This document shows positions 13,141 through 24,267 of a DNA stretch of 64,000 bases, one piece after another. This DNA comes from Uloborus plumipes (lineage: Eukaryota; Arthropoda; Arachnida; Araneae; Uloboridae), in NCBI GenBank assembly GCA_038373865.1, contig JAXGGA010001048.1:93501-157500 (forward strand), in the 5' to 3' direction. The number at the start of each line of letters is the position of its first letter. Within the stretch, counting starts at the first letter, position 1. The position numbers were made by a program, and so were the translations under genes. The notes under the pieces are model-generated. The model was not told the DNA's origin, ran no database searches, and saw nothing but the letters and a program-made list of their open reading frames with translations.

Positions 13141-15127
13141 GGGCAATTCCACAGTAACTTACGTTACATTTCGATCAACTCTTATACAGTTAGCTCCTTA
13201 GTACAGACAAATATTGTTATAAAAACCTTGTACAAAAGCATTCAGTGAAAATGACAGTCAAAAGCAAAATTAAAATGCAAAAATATTCGATGCACTTAAA
13301 TTTTACAAAATTTAGCAGTCAAAAAGAAGGCAGTAACTTACGTTGCACAAAAAGGGAACGGCATAATATGAAAATTGGTTCTAAGGCAAATTTCTGCTCT
13401 ATTACAGCTGTTTTCTTGTTTGAAGTATAATTTAGCAGTTTCTTATAACATTTAGGAATTAATTTTCATAAATTTAAAATTTTATTTTAAAAATTGAATT
13501 TTATGGGAATTTTTAACTGGGTAACTTATGTTACAGTAACTTACGTTACAAAATTCTCTTACAAGCATATATTTATTACAAAAACTAATGAATGAAAATT
13601 ACAGCTTAGTTTAGATCAAAATACTAAAAATTAACAATTATGAGTTAAATTTACAGAAACTTAATGCCAAACTCAATGATCAATCAAAAATATTACAAAA
13701 CATAAGATTTTTAAATGCATACTGGCCGCTGGTATTAAGAAGTTTAAGTAATTCTATTTTCGAATCATGTTTTCTCTTATAATAAATTACCTCTGTCGTT
13801 TCTGGCTATTTCTGATAGGTTCCAACAGCAGCCATTACTTTTACTCTAAACTCGTTTTCTTCAATAATCGTTACAACTCAAGGATACAATGTATTTTCGT
13901 ACTTCACCACACACCAGTCACCAGCTTTTATCTCTGTTTTTTCTTCTTGTTCCTTAAAATACTAACTAAACGAAACCCTACATTTTGTTCATTTCTGGTT
14001 CTTAAATGGTCATTGTCGATGTGCGGATCTTCAGAAATTTTTTTGATACATTTTGCTTTTCTAACATATTTCAATACTATCAAGAGTGACTTTTATTTAT
14101 GAATCTGTAATATCCACATGACTTTTCTCATACCTCTTCTACAGCACATCTTTTCTGCATAGTTCAGTTGCATTTTAATGCAGAACAAAATATATTTCAA
14201 TTGAAAGAGATAAACTATTTTTATATTTGTTTTTTCCAAAACATATTTGATAACTTTAAATTATAACAGAAGTCAATTTTGAATAATTCATAGTACATTA
14301 CCTCCTAAATATTCTGAATGCAGTGATATTGTTTAAAGAGAATTAATATCTTAACAGCCAAAAAGAAGCATGTAATTTATAATAAAGGTGTATTGTAATC
14401 TTATTAACAAACAGACATTTTAAGAAATATGAGTAATCTAAATTAAGTAAATACAGTAGTACAATTAAAAGAATTATTGAATAAATTACTTCTATTAACC
14501 ATATAGGTTTTATTTACAATTTACTTTATTTTGAACCACAAGTATTGAAGTTACTAGTAAGGTAACTTACGTTATCTGCATATGTGGGTAACTTACGTTA
14601 CACGTTTTGATTGTAGCACAAAAAATTAAATAAACAATATTCAAAATAAAAGTACTGTTATTTGCTTAGTACACATCTATAAGATAGAAAATATAACATA
14701 GTTAACATTGTATTGCCTTTTCTTTATTTGCTGTAAAAACTTTAACATGTTTTTGGTAACTTACGTTACATAGAATAGTGTCTTTTTGTAATTGACATAA
14801 ACCACTTAATTAAATTGAAAACACTTGTTTCATCAATTCACAATATTAATTTAAAGTGTAATAAACAACAATCTTCCTTTGTCACATTTATCTAATGGAA
14901 AAAATTGAAACTTATCAATGTTGAAAGTTTGACCATTTGCTTCACTGAAAATAAAATACTCTAATACCAACTTCAAAGTATTGCCGAAACTAAAAAACTA
15001 CATTCCTAACAAAAAATTGTTATAAATAAGAAACTTCTAACATTTTTAAACCAAAAGATATGCAGAACAGTCACATTACTCGAGTTTAATATTTTCAACG
15101 CTTTTCCACACTTGCATGGAATTGCCC
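13141..15127 (-). mobile_element. GGGCAATTCCA transposon, copy 1
   Basis: A 1987-bp element bounded by GGGCAATTCCA and its inverse TGGAATTGCCC, with CAAT directly repeated on both sides (a 4-bp target duplication). It is a close, inverted match along its length to the element at 48233-50191. The motif GTAACTTACGTTAC or a near variant recurs near both ends (about 13153, 13331, 13519, 13536, 14562, 14587, 14755). The minus strand carries the decayed C-terminal part of a transposase, better seen in copy 2. The plus-strand frame at 13767-14102 is an antisense shadow of that remnant. Superfamily unassigned; Sola is one known superfamily with 4-bp duplications, but I cannot confirm it from sequence alone. 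Confidence 0.9.
13767..14102 (-). pseudogene. transposase C-terminal remnant, copy 1
   Basis: This interval is the counterpart of 49230-49565 in copy 2. There, the opposite strand reads as a short acidic/aromatic segment ending in a KWPET motif. The coding sense here is minus, so the apparent 111-codon plus-strand frame is antisense. Stops and frame changes make it non-functional. Confidence 0.6.
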
Positions 15128-15289
15128 CAATGTGAAATACTTACTTTTGGGGGAGTTTGAAATGTTTGACTTACTTAACTTTTTGGCACAATATTTTGAT
15201 CAAGAAATTCAACTAATAATTCGAAAATTCGTCTTCACAAAATTAACATCAACAAATAAAAGGGCCTGAATAAAAAGGGGAGAGGGGAT

Positions 15290-15905
15290 CATTTGCAAAT
15301 ACAAATACAAAAGATGACGACCAGCTGCAGGCTCTAGGCCCAACTAGGCTGGTCCTAGTCGAATATTACAATCCCCAATAAATATCCAAGGCCCTCTTAA
15401 AGCTATCAACTCCCTTACTCATAACAACTTCCTCCGGTAAGCTGTTCCAGGTACTCACAACCCTACTGAAATAGTAATTTTTCCTCACCTCTAGGTTTGC
15501 CTGAGATTTAAATAGCTTAAAACAGTGTCCACTTGTCCTGCTTTCTAAACAAAAATTTAGCCCATCAACATCATTCATTTTGATAAATTTAAACAACTGG
15601 ATCATGTCCCCTCTGACTCTCCTTTGCTCAAGACTATACACCTTAAGCATTCTAAGCCTGGAACCATAATCCAAATCTGTAAGCCCATTTACTATCCCTG
15701 AAACTTGCCTTTGAACCCTTTCCAGTAAATTAATATCTTTCTTAAGATGTGGAGACCAAAACTGAATAGCATACTCTAAATGAGGTCTCACCAAACTTCT
15801 ATACAGGGGCAGAAGAACCTTTTTAGATTTGTTTGAAATAGATTTATTGATAATGTTCTGTTTGTCTACTAGTGATGAAGAATTACAGAAGACGGTTTGC
15901 ATAGC
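15290..15905 (-). mobile_element. CR1/Jockey-like LINE, 5'-truncated 3' end
   Basis: The minus strand carries the last 178 codons of a non-LTR retrotransposon ORF2, a TAA stop, and a roughly 75-nt 3' UTR ending in short TATTTG repeats. The 5' break at about 15905 is the usual truncation left by target-primed reverse transcription. Confidence 0.85.
15366..15902 (-). pseudogene. LINE reverse transcriptase, C-terminal portion
   Basis: The 178-residue frame is intact to its stop. It contains LYRSLVRPHLEYAIQFWSP, then LLERVQRQ, SLEQRRVRGDMIQLFKF, RTSGHCFKL, and a terminal VVSTWNSLPEEVV. These are the conserved blocks after the polymerase domain in CR1/L2/Jockey-type ORF2 proteins of arthropods. 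The endonuclease and the catalytic YADD part of the reverse transcriptase are missing, so it cannot be active. The frame is open over the whole fragment, which points to a fairly recent insertion. Confidence 0.85.
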
Positions 15906-16120
15906 ACGCTAGACTTCATTTAACATCTAAAAAAACGGCCACAACACAATTAACATAAACACTGAACATAGATCTATATTAGGACATTATTAACATGCAC
16001 TGATGATACGACGCCAAGCGTCTCGCGATCGTCGTGTTGTTCTTCTACCATCGTGAGCTCCGAGTACGGTTACAGTTAATCCCCTATAACACAGTTACAG
16101 TTAGTCCGTTATTACACAGA

Positions 16121-16551
16121 TAATGTATAAATAACCGAGGAAAGTTCAACGTGCTTTTAGTTGCGTAAGGCCGAAATATGAAAAATGTCATATTTTACCG
16201 ATATTCAAACTTCCTCTGCCAACAACATATTGAAATATTTTTTTTGCCAATGTCATACTCTATGCTTTGTCTTAACAGAACAGTTGAGTCCTATGAGGCG
16301 AAATGTAAAAATTTTTTTACGAAAAATGCACAGGGAAAAATACATTTTTTGTAAAAAAAAAAAAATTACATTTCGTCTCAAAGGACTCAACTGTTCTGTT
16401 AAGACAAAGAATAGAGTATGACATTGGTAAAAAAAAATTCAATATGTTGTTGGCAGAGGAAGTTTGCATATCGGTAAAATATGACATTTTTCATATTTCG
16501 GCCTTACGCAACTAAAAGCACGTTGAACTTTCCTTGGTTATTTATACATTA
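16121..16551. repeat. long inverted repeat (430-bp hairpin)
   Basis: Left arm about 16121-16309 and right arm about 16362-16551 are near-identical reverse complements (AATGTATAAATAACCGAGG against CCTTGGTTATTTATACATT, and TTGCGTAAGGCCGAAATATG mirrored at 16490-16512). The loop is about 50 nt and A/T-rich. There is no protein. It is a fold-back MITE or snapback insertion; transcripts through it would be self-complementary. Confidence 0.85.
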
Positions 16552-17765
16552 TTTTAAAGTGCTTACACATTACTTTAAAGTATTTACACTGGTCTTTCAA
16601 ACGACACTACTTTTGACGTGGCAACTGAAATGTACAAGCTGTTTTTGGACCTCAAAAATGCTGAAAAACGTCAAAAATGCCTTGTTTTGAGGGCCTTTAT
16701 TGACCTTACGGCAAAAACTTACCTCAAATTTAACATTCATTTTGTAAAGTTTGAACCTTCTGTATTCCATATACAAAAAGAAAATTGGAGTTCAACAGTT
16801 CCTGGTAAGAGTTTTGGCTCACAGCAGCTTCCATGTTTTGAAAATCCGCTTAATTTTTGATGCCGCACCTTCAACTTTAGGGATCCATCAAAACTAAACA
16901 ACTCAACTTTAGAACAAAACGTTCTGGATTTGGTCTTTCCATAAGATAATAAAAATTTTTTGGAACAAATCTGAGACATCATGAATCACAGGCATGACAC
17001 TCTCTCAGATTCTTACTCTTACCATCTTATTCAATTAACTGGCGTCCGCTACAGCAACTGATTTTGTGTGCTAAGATTTTGCTATTAGATAGTTGATAAA
17101 ATCGTACTCTGTTTGCAACCATAACCTAAATATGTTTTTCTAATTCTCATTCTATAAATTTACTTTTTGATGAATTGTCCTAGTTATGTACTACAAAACC
17201 TGACTGAAGCCCTTGATTATAAAAACTTGAGTTTGCTGCAAAAGTCCCCCCCCCCCCCCCTCCGCCCTACCAATTCGTTTCAGAATTTCGTGTGCTTTTA
17301 TAATAAAAGTTAAGGGAGATTTCTACCAACTGTTTTGTGATTTGAAGTATGATTAATTCTTGTATAATTTTGGTGATGTAAATACTTTACAAATTTTTTT
17401 CTTTGTTTGCGTTAGTTTGGGGTAGAATTAGTTTCATTCATATCAATCAATGCTTATAGGCGCACTTAGATGATTAAAATATTTATAAGCATTTATAAGC
17501 TAGTTTTGAAAAGTTTGAATTGACGGTACTTTGCGGTGGGGGGGGGGGGCATGAAAAAAGTATAACATATTGAATAGGGTTCACGTAATTGATTCATTAA
17601 ATGAAGCTTATTTTTCTGCACCCACCTCGCCATAGTAAATGACCACTCCCTTGATTCAAAAAAAGGAAATGTAAAATTATTTTTCAAGAGTTTGGGATAA
17701 TAGTAGCATTGGCAAGACAAAGGCTTCCTAAATCAGAGTTGCTATCGGGAACCACCTCTTACAAC
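16552..17765. other. non-coding
   Basis: No gene recognised. Two homopolymer tracts stand out: poly-C at about 17247-17260 and poly-G at about 17537-17549. Confidence 0.5.
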
Positions 17766-18681
17766 CAGTGGCGTAGCTAGGCGTTGGCAGGAGTGGCTCT
17801 TGCCACGGGCGCCTCAACCAGGTGGGCGGCATTTTGACCGATTAAAAAAAAAAGATCAAGTCCAAACAGACTAAAAAATTAAAATTTGAAAGACTCTCCG
17901 AGCAGCGCAAACTGCGCCCCCACGCTACAAGACAAATGATTGGGAACAGTGGCGTAGCTAGGTGTTGGCAGGAGTGGCTCTTGCCAAGGGCGCAGCAACC
18001 AGGGGGGCGGCATTTTGACCGATTAAAAAAAAAAAAAAGATCAAGTCCAAACAGACTAAAAAATTAAAATTTGAAAGACTCTCCGAGCAGCGCAAACTGC
18101 GCCCCCACGCTACAAGACAAATGATTGGGAACAGTGGCGTAGCTAGGTGTTGGCAGGAGTGGCTCTTGCCACGGGCGCAGCAACCAGGGGGGCGGCATTT
18201 TGACCTATTTTTTTTTAAAAAAAAGATCTACTCCAAACAGACTAAAAAATTAAAATTTGAAAGACTCTCCGAGCAGCGCAAACTGCGCCCCCACGCTACA
18301 AGACAAATGATTGGGAACAGTGGCGTAGCTAGGTGTTGGCAGGAGTGGCTCTTGCCACGGGCGCAGCAACCAGGGGGGCGGCATTTTGACCGATTTAAAA
18401 AAAAAAAAAGATCAAGTCCAAACAGACTAAAAAATTAAAATTTGAAAGACTCTCCGAGCAGCGCAAACTGCGCCCCCACTCTACAAGACAAATGATTGGG
18501 AACAGTGGCGTAGCTAGGTGTTGGCAGGAGTGGCTCTTGCCACGGGCGCAGCAACCAGAGGGGCGGCATTTTGACCGATGAAAAAAAAAGGTCAAATCCA
18601 AACAGACTAAAAAATTAAAATTTGAAAGACTCTCCGAGCAACGCAAACTGCTCCCCCACGCTACAAGACAAATGATTGGGA
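17766..18681 (+). repeat. five-unit tandem array of a CAGTGGCGTAGC element
   Basis: Five head-to-tail units start near 17766, 17947, 18132, 18318 and 18503, with periods of 181-186 bp. Each begins CAGTGGCGTAGCTAGG and ends in ACAAATGATTGGGA. Units differ mainly in the length of a central A tract. The whole array is flanked by CTTACAAC (17758-17765) and TTTACAAC (18682-18689), an 8-bp repeat with one mismatch. That suggests the array sits inside one hAT-like insertion. Open frames here (18121-18438 plus, 18395-18646 minus) are artefacts of the repetition. Confidence 0.9.
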
Positions 18682-18689
18682 TTTACAAC

Positions 18690-19640
18690 TTGGACTCAGG
18701 ATTCAATAATTACAGATTCTGGAATAGTGTAAAGGTACGAAGTACAGCCCCATATTTTTATCTAAGGTAGAATTGAAAACAATACGCAATCCAGATGCTG
18801 TAACCGAGTTGTTCAGTATTGCTTTCCTCAAACGTAGTTTTTAATTTATTTCAAAAAAGAAAAAAATCCATGGTGGTCCTTTCCTCTTTCTGTAGCCGAA
18901 TATAAAATACAAAAATCAAATTATTATTCACTCTGAACGAAGTAAATAAAAAAAAGTCATATGTAGGCTGGACGCTGTCTTACATCCGCTCGATTGTTAA
19001 AAGAATGCCGTTGTGAAATGGAAAAACTTGTTTTGTTTACTTTATACCATCTCAATCTTTTTCGCTTAATGTTAATTTTTGCCGTTTTCAAGGTTTGTAA
19101 TTACGATTCCCGTAAGGGAAAGCCGAAATTCAATTTCCTTTTATGTTTTTTTTTTGTCCCCCACAATTTCGTGCAAACATTCCCAAGAAAATAAAAACGG
19201 ATCGCGCGGGTGGTCGAAGAGATTGCTTCAACTCCAATGCTTCATGCGAGAAACTGGTTTCAATTTCATTTCTTCTGCGAAATGGCAATGAACATTTCCT
19301 CTTGATGTGGTGCAAAACAATAGTTTCGGCCATAATACCTTCGCCGTCCCCGATATTACATCAAATCAAAATGGCCTTCTCAATCAAAAACCCTCTAACG
19401 GCTAATATATTTGCAATGGCCGCCGCCCAAGAAAAACAATGCCGAACACATTTTTTTGCGTCGTATAAACATTTGAAAGTTTGAAAATTAAAAAAGTTTC
19501 AGAAGTTTTGAAACAAGAAGACACGGAAAATTATCAGAGGGGAATGAACTGGGTGAATACTTAAGGGAAGTTATGCGGGACGAACTTTTCTCCATCTTAC
19601 CCCACCTTTTAGCATATACGCTAAGGCTATATGCCTTTGG
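18690..19640. other. non-coding
   Basis: No gene recognised. Overlapping frames at 19079-19484 are open in several phases but contain no domain that I know. Confidence 0.45.
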
Positions 19641-19815
19641 CAGGGACGTCATTTCAAGTTTTTCCGGGGGGGGGGGAGGGCAAAGGGTGAAAACACAATG
19701 CAATTTCATCGGAAAAAAAACACGGACACTTATATGTAAATACATTGATTTCTCAAAACCAGGGGGGGGGGCAATTGACACTCCCTGCCCTCCCTCCCCC
19801 TAAAAGACAGGCCTG
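19641..19815. mobile_element. short hAT-type MITE with 8-bp duplication
   Basis: A 175-bp element starts CAGGGACGTC and ends GACAGGCCTG, and is bracketed by GCCTTTGG at 19633-19640 and 19816-19823. An exact 8-bp duplication and CAG...CTG ends fit the hAT superfamily. It holds runs of G and no coding capacity. Confidence 0.75.
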
Positions 19816-19993
19816 GCCTTTGGCTACTGTACCATACGGATTGTCCGTAGTCAGGCTCTATGGTTTTCCCAGTTGGGTCAAGAATTTATTACAGAACAAC
19901 GAGACGAAATAAAAATACACAAAATATAGTAATGTCATTAAAAATCTCTTTAAGTGTATTATCATACTCTATGTGAAGCTTAAATGCATTGTA

Positions 19994-20220
19994 CACTCAG
20001 GCACATTGAAAATAGCGACCCAAGAAGAAAGCATCGGATTGAATTTGCCAAGTTTCGACGTTGTACAGATTCCCTGTATTTGTGTCGTTGCTCACCCTGT
20101 ATTAGTTTAATTGTCTTGATTTTGAGATTAAGTGAGTCTTATCTGCATCAATATGTGTATTAAATTTCATTTCAATCCGGCGATTTCTTCTTGGGTCGCT
20201 ATTTTCAATGTGCCTGAGTG
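19994..20220. mobile_element. 227-bp Tc1/mariner-type MITE
   Basis: Near-perfect terminal inverted repeats of about 37 bp begin CACTCAGGCACATTGAAAAT and close the element in inverse at 20184-20220. TA flanks both sides. The interior is unique and non-coding. TA target and long TIR suit Tc1/mariner MITEs. Confidence 0.85.
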
Positions 20221-20341
20221 TATAATTCGAATAATTTTTACACCATAAAGTATTATTTGTGCTTTGTAGTCATTTTAGTTTTTTATTGTCTCCCTAAATA
20301 TCAGAACATGCTACGAAACTTAAAAATTTGAATGTGGGCAG

Positions 20342-20400
20342 TAGGGTGGAGCGAAAAAAAAAAATTTTGGGATTTTAATTTGTAATACCCCGCCAAAAGC
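20342..20400 (+). mobile_element. hAT-like terminus fragment (TAGGGTGG)
   Basis: Begins TAGGGTGGAGCGAAAAA, resembling the start of the hAT-like element at 50337. No matching right end was found within a few kilobases, so this is a solo terminus at best. Confidence 0.35.
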
Positions 20401-22080
20401 TGTGCATGAGTAAGCAAAATAAACATGTAAAATATTATCAAGTTTGAACAACTCCTACCAATGTTTGAATTTCTCTAAAAGTACGAAAAAATGTCAATTT
20501 TCTAAAAATTTTTGGAAAATGCAAATAATCACCATTTTTGTTTTAATACCTTTAAAATCCTTTCTTTTACACTCTTTTCTTTTCTTACTCTTTTACACTC
20601 TTTTCCAAATTATTTACATTCTTTGCAGTATTAAGTTCGTACATAAACCGTAAAGTTCCGTGAAATTAACCAAAAATGGCCTTCTTTTACCATTTTTTGC
20701 ATATAGCAGTCATTCTTCTTTTGTAGTTCAGATACTATTTCTTTGCAATGAATGGACAAAATGCAGCTTTTAGTTGTAAATGCAATTATATTTCGTTACA
20801 TTAACAGCTCAGAACACATCACAAGAAGGTAGATGCATTTCTGGTATCATTCTGCCTTTCCCATCCACCCAGCCACGTTATTTACATATTTTCAATACAT
20901 TTATATGGCGTTTTCATTTTTCAACTCTTCTACGGTCACATTCGTTAATCTATCATTTATACACCTTGTCATTCCATTCTGCTCTTTTCTTAATGCAGTC
21001 TAAAACTTTATCATAGCCTGTGGATTTCATTAATGGACACTTCTTCTTACTCTGTCAAAAAATACATAGTCTGTAATTAATTTGTAGTCTTGCCTTTTTA
21101 GAAGATGGGGTGAAAGTAGCAGGTAAATGAGTTTCTGGGAGAGAAGACATCGCGCGATTTAAGAAGGATTCACCAACGAACCGGCAAACAATACTTTCTA
21201 TACTGAGAAGCTTTCTATTCTCTTCTCCCTGCGAATTCCTTAAGAGCACCCCGATCTAATACGATATTCACATCCAGTGAAAGAGGGGGTGGGGGTGAGG
21301 GTTATAAAATCGTCCTATACGGGAACTGTTCGCGTTGCTGGGGGAATATCTTACACTAATGAAATGAAAAACGCGCTCTAAAAAGTGAAAGAAAAGCTAT
21401 TTGTAAGGCATAATTACATAGGGTATTAGGAATACTGTGAAACGATTTAAAACGAACTCAAACGAATCTGAAAAGTTAATTCGAATTAACCGCAGCTCAT
21501 CATATCCGGAAAACAATAAAATAGTTTTATGTGTAAATACATTAGGATCGCAAATGTAGTTCGCTTTAGCAGTGATTCGTTATAAGCGTGTTCGAATTAA
21601 CCAGGTTCGACTGAAATAATGTTTAGTAATTTCAGTTTTAAAATTAACAGCATTTTTCTGCGTAAACTACCCGAAGTGCTTTTAAACTAGTTAATTCTGA
21701 ATGCCAAAATAAAAAAAGGAGATTTATTCGACAAATTAAAAAAAAAAATTAGATAATAAAATAATAAAATAAATATTTTAAGTCAACTTATAATAGTAAT
21801 AGAATATTTAGCAAGTAAATTCACCCAAAATTGTCACGAAATACGCAAAAATTGAGACATAATTGCAAATACTTATCGATGTCAAGTGCAAAGCCGCCAT
21901 CTTGGATTAATGATGTCATACAGGCCGTCTGACACGAATTCAAGAAAAACACCCGATGAGTCATATTCATATAGGCCATAAGGAATGTATTCAAATTGGT
22001 CCCACAATTTCCTCATTAAATTTCCCACGGAATGTAGTATGCCCCCCTACTATAAGCTCGATTAGAGAAAACTTCGGAAC
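20401..22080. other. non-coding
   Basis: No gene recognised. Specifically searched on the minus strand for the next channel exon (cysteine-rich extracellular segment) without success. Confidence 0.45.
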
Positions 22081-22158
22081 GAAGTAGATATACGAGGCTA
22101 CGGGAGGCGCGAGGCCCTGTGCGATCGCCCGGTTCGCCCACCCCTTGCTACGCCTCTG
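22081..22158 (-). mobile_element. hAT-like terminus fragment, minus strand
   Basis: On the minus strand it begins CAGAGGCGTAGCAAGGGG and continues through a G/C-rich segment (GATCGCACAGGGCCTCGCGCC). This is the style of non-autonomous hAT ends. The other end and a target duplication were not found. Confidence 0.45.
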
Positions 22159-22423
22159 AGCACAAACAACTGCTAGTAAAGAAGCATTAAAAATCGCGCA
22201 GAGAAAAAGAACATGCATGCAGAAAGAAGCTGGAGAAGTTTTCACCCACTCGACTGGTCTAAAGAGATTGTACGCAGAACAGGTCAAAAGAAAGGACAAA
22301 TCAGTGAACGCCTTTGAAGAAAAGCAAAGAAAATGAATTTTTTTTCTTTAGAAGAAAACTGCAACTGACAAATTTTAAAAAGCCGGAAAGTGGGTACAAG
22401 TGCCGGGGGGGGGAGGGACGTGG

Positions 22424-22660
22424 GCCTAGAGGTAGAGTACTCTCTGCGTAAGCAAGTGGTCGCGGGTTCGAATCCCGCCCTGCCCATGGATGTTATTTCA
22501 TCCTCTCTGTGCCGTAAAACTGTCCTGTGTTTGTTAGGAGGCAAAGCGCATAGCACGCAGTCCTCATGTATGTTGAAGCTGATGACTTCTGGAAAAAAAA
22601 AAGTGCCAAGGAGGGAGAGGAGTCAAATGTTTTTAAAAAGACTGACAATATGTATGGATA
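22424..22660 (+). repeat. tRNA-derived SINE
   Basis: The head resembles a tRNA: CTAGAGGTAGAGTACTC (A-box/D-arm region), then GCGGGTTCGAATCCCGC, a perfect 5-bp T-stem with the B-box GGTTCGAATCC, followed by CCTGCCCA. The 5' acceptor strand does not pair with it, so it is not a working tRNA gene. The tail runs on for about 150 bp (ATGTTATTTCATCCTCTCTG...). Confidence 0.65.
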
Positions 22661-22842
22661 ATTCCTAAGTCCGTTGCTTTTTCATAAGACTGTTCTGTGC
22701 ACATACGCATTCAAGAATAAAAACCCTTGTATGAGCTGTGCCCGGTGTCCCTTACGTAAACCCAATTGCAGGGAATGAATATAAGAAAACATGACATTTT
22801 TTTTTAAATGTTGGTTGTTAACAAGCACTTTATACTCCTTAC

Positions 22843-23006
22843 CATTCGGACACTAACATAAGTTTTAGTGCCAGGCTGTAAGACTACACCTGCTCTTTGA
22901 AGGGTAGGATAGGTACCAGGTGGATGAACTAACAGCCTCGCTCCATATTCCGGGGACAATAGGTCGAGATATTCTTCTCTTTGTATGTTGAGTGTCAGGC
23001 GAAGTC
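22843..23006 (-). CDS. DEG/ENaC channel exon 4
   Basis: A 164-nt exon lies between acceptor TTTTTAAG and donor ATG|GTAAGG. Its first two bases complete a Gly codon begun in exon 3, giving LRLTLNIQREEYLDLLSPE, then GARLLVHPPGTYPTLQ and a V-LQPGTKTYVSVRM end. The GLRLTLNI and V-H-P motifs are diagnostic of the DEG/ENaC extracellular domain (the stretch where many members read LxLxLN and VxIHxPxE). The exon ends in phase 0. The following exon was not found. Confidence 0.9.
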
Positions 23007-23160
23007 CTTAAAAATATTAAGAGACAACTGTTTATGTTTACATAACATAAATATATTTCTGGATTCTTTTTCGAAAAATATGAATGTAAACAAGAGAGAA
23101 AAACATATATTATGCATTTTGAAAGTAAAAAGATAAACGAAAGTAATTGTTGAGACTGAC

Positions 23161-23273
23161 CTAATGCAAGTCCAGGTCTTGTTACGTTTTGTAGGGACAT
23201 CTGGTTAACTGAAATAGTATGGCACAATCCATAACGTGGAGAAGGATAAGGATTTACAACTACTATTGAGTGT
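23161..23273 (-). CDS. DEG/ENaC channel exon 3
   Basis: A 113-nt exon between acceptor AACTATTTCAG and donor TTAG|GTCAGT. It begins with one base completing the Thr codon of exon 2 and ends with the first base of a Gly codon. It encodes HSIVVVNPYPSPRYGLCHTI, then NQMSLQNVTRPGLAL. It occupies the place of the FGNCFTFN...G segment of the family, with YGLCHTIS in that role, so one conserved cysteine is kept. I found it from phase and position between exons 2 and 4; intron 3 is only 154 bp. Confidence 0.85.
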
Positions 23274-24267
23274 CTGAAATAGTTTTTTGCATTAAAATAT
23301 GTTAGGATGTATTGTTTTTACATTAAGAAGGACAGCAACATTTTTTATCACTTTAGGAAAGATAAAACTTTCCTCTTTTACATCATAATAATAAAGATAT
23401 AAATTAGAAGAGATATATTTTATAATGACAATAGTACTACTACTTTTTCACTTTAAGAAAATTATGCATTCTATTTGATGCGAATGTACACTCTATTACA
23501 AAAAAAAAAGAAGAAGAAGAAGAAATCGACGGCATCTACCATAAAGGAGTAATTAGAAAGAAAAGACTAATTTCTCAAACTTAATAAAAACAGCAAGTGG
23601 GAAATAATAACAAAAAAAATATAATGAATGTTTAATGCAAACTAAAAATGACATAATATATGGATTTAAAGGAAATGCAAACTTAAATTATAAACTCAAA
23701 CTTTGTTTTTTTATACAAATACACAAATAACAAGTTTTTTTAAGATAAACTCAAAAATCTAAACCATGTCCCCAGTCTGGTTTTTTAATAACTCAAATGA
23801 AAATATAGCCCTATTGTTCATTTACATCCACAAATCTGAAAAACATAAGTTATTCTTTGGGTCTTTTGCGTGTTTACAGGAAATGATTGAACAAAATGAT
23901 GTCAAAAGTAATGACTAAAAACACATCGTTTTCTTTACATAAAAATTAAGTTTTTGTGTTAATGGCACAACGGAATCCCTATACAAGGATTTCACCATCC
24001 TCTTCAGCGTTCAGTTACCTTTTTTTTTTCAATTCACAAGTACCCCATATTTTCAAAATGAGGGAATAATTGAATTTGTTATAAAATGCTAAAATTGAGA
24101 AAAACGGGAGAAATAAACATCTGAGAAAATCAGAGACTTAAAAAATCAGAAAGTCTTTATGCCTTTATTACTATAAAATTGATACACATCATTTTTTAAA
24201 AATTTATCCAAGGCGTTGTCAAACCGAGGAACTAGGCAAAACACTTTTTTTTCAGCAATTAAATATG

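Noticed and set aside
13767..14102. 111-codon plus-strand frame that recurs as 49565-49266 minus
   Set aside because: Its recurrence looked like conservation, but both lie antisense to a degenerate transposase in two copies of one transposon.
16185..16421. 78-codon frame
   Set aside because: Lies across the arms of a long hairpin; it is a by-product of the inverted repeat.
18121..18646. Two repetitive frames of 105 and 83 codons
   Set aside because: The internal protein repeat mirrors the 185-bp DNA tandem array and occurs on both strands.
19079..19484. Overlapping 70- and 113-codon plus frames
   Set aside because: Considered as a possible exon; no family resemblance and no convincing splice sites.
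22424..22490. Functional tRNA gene
   Set aside because: The T-arm and B-box are excellent, but the 5' acceptor strand does not pair with CCTGCCC and the D-arm is not well formed. A SINE head is the better reading.
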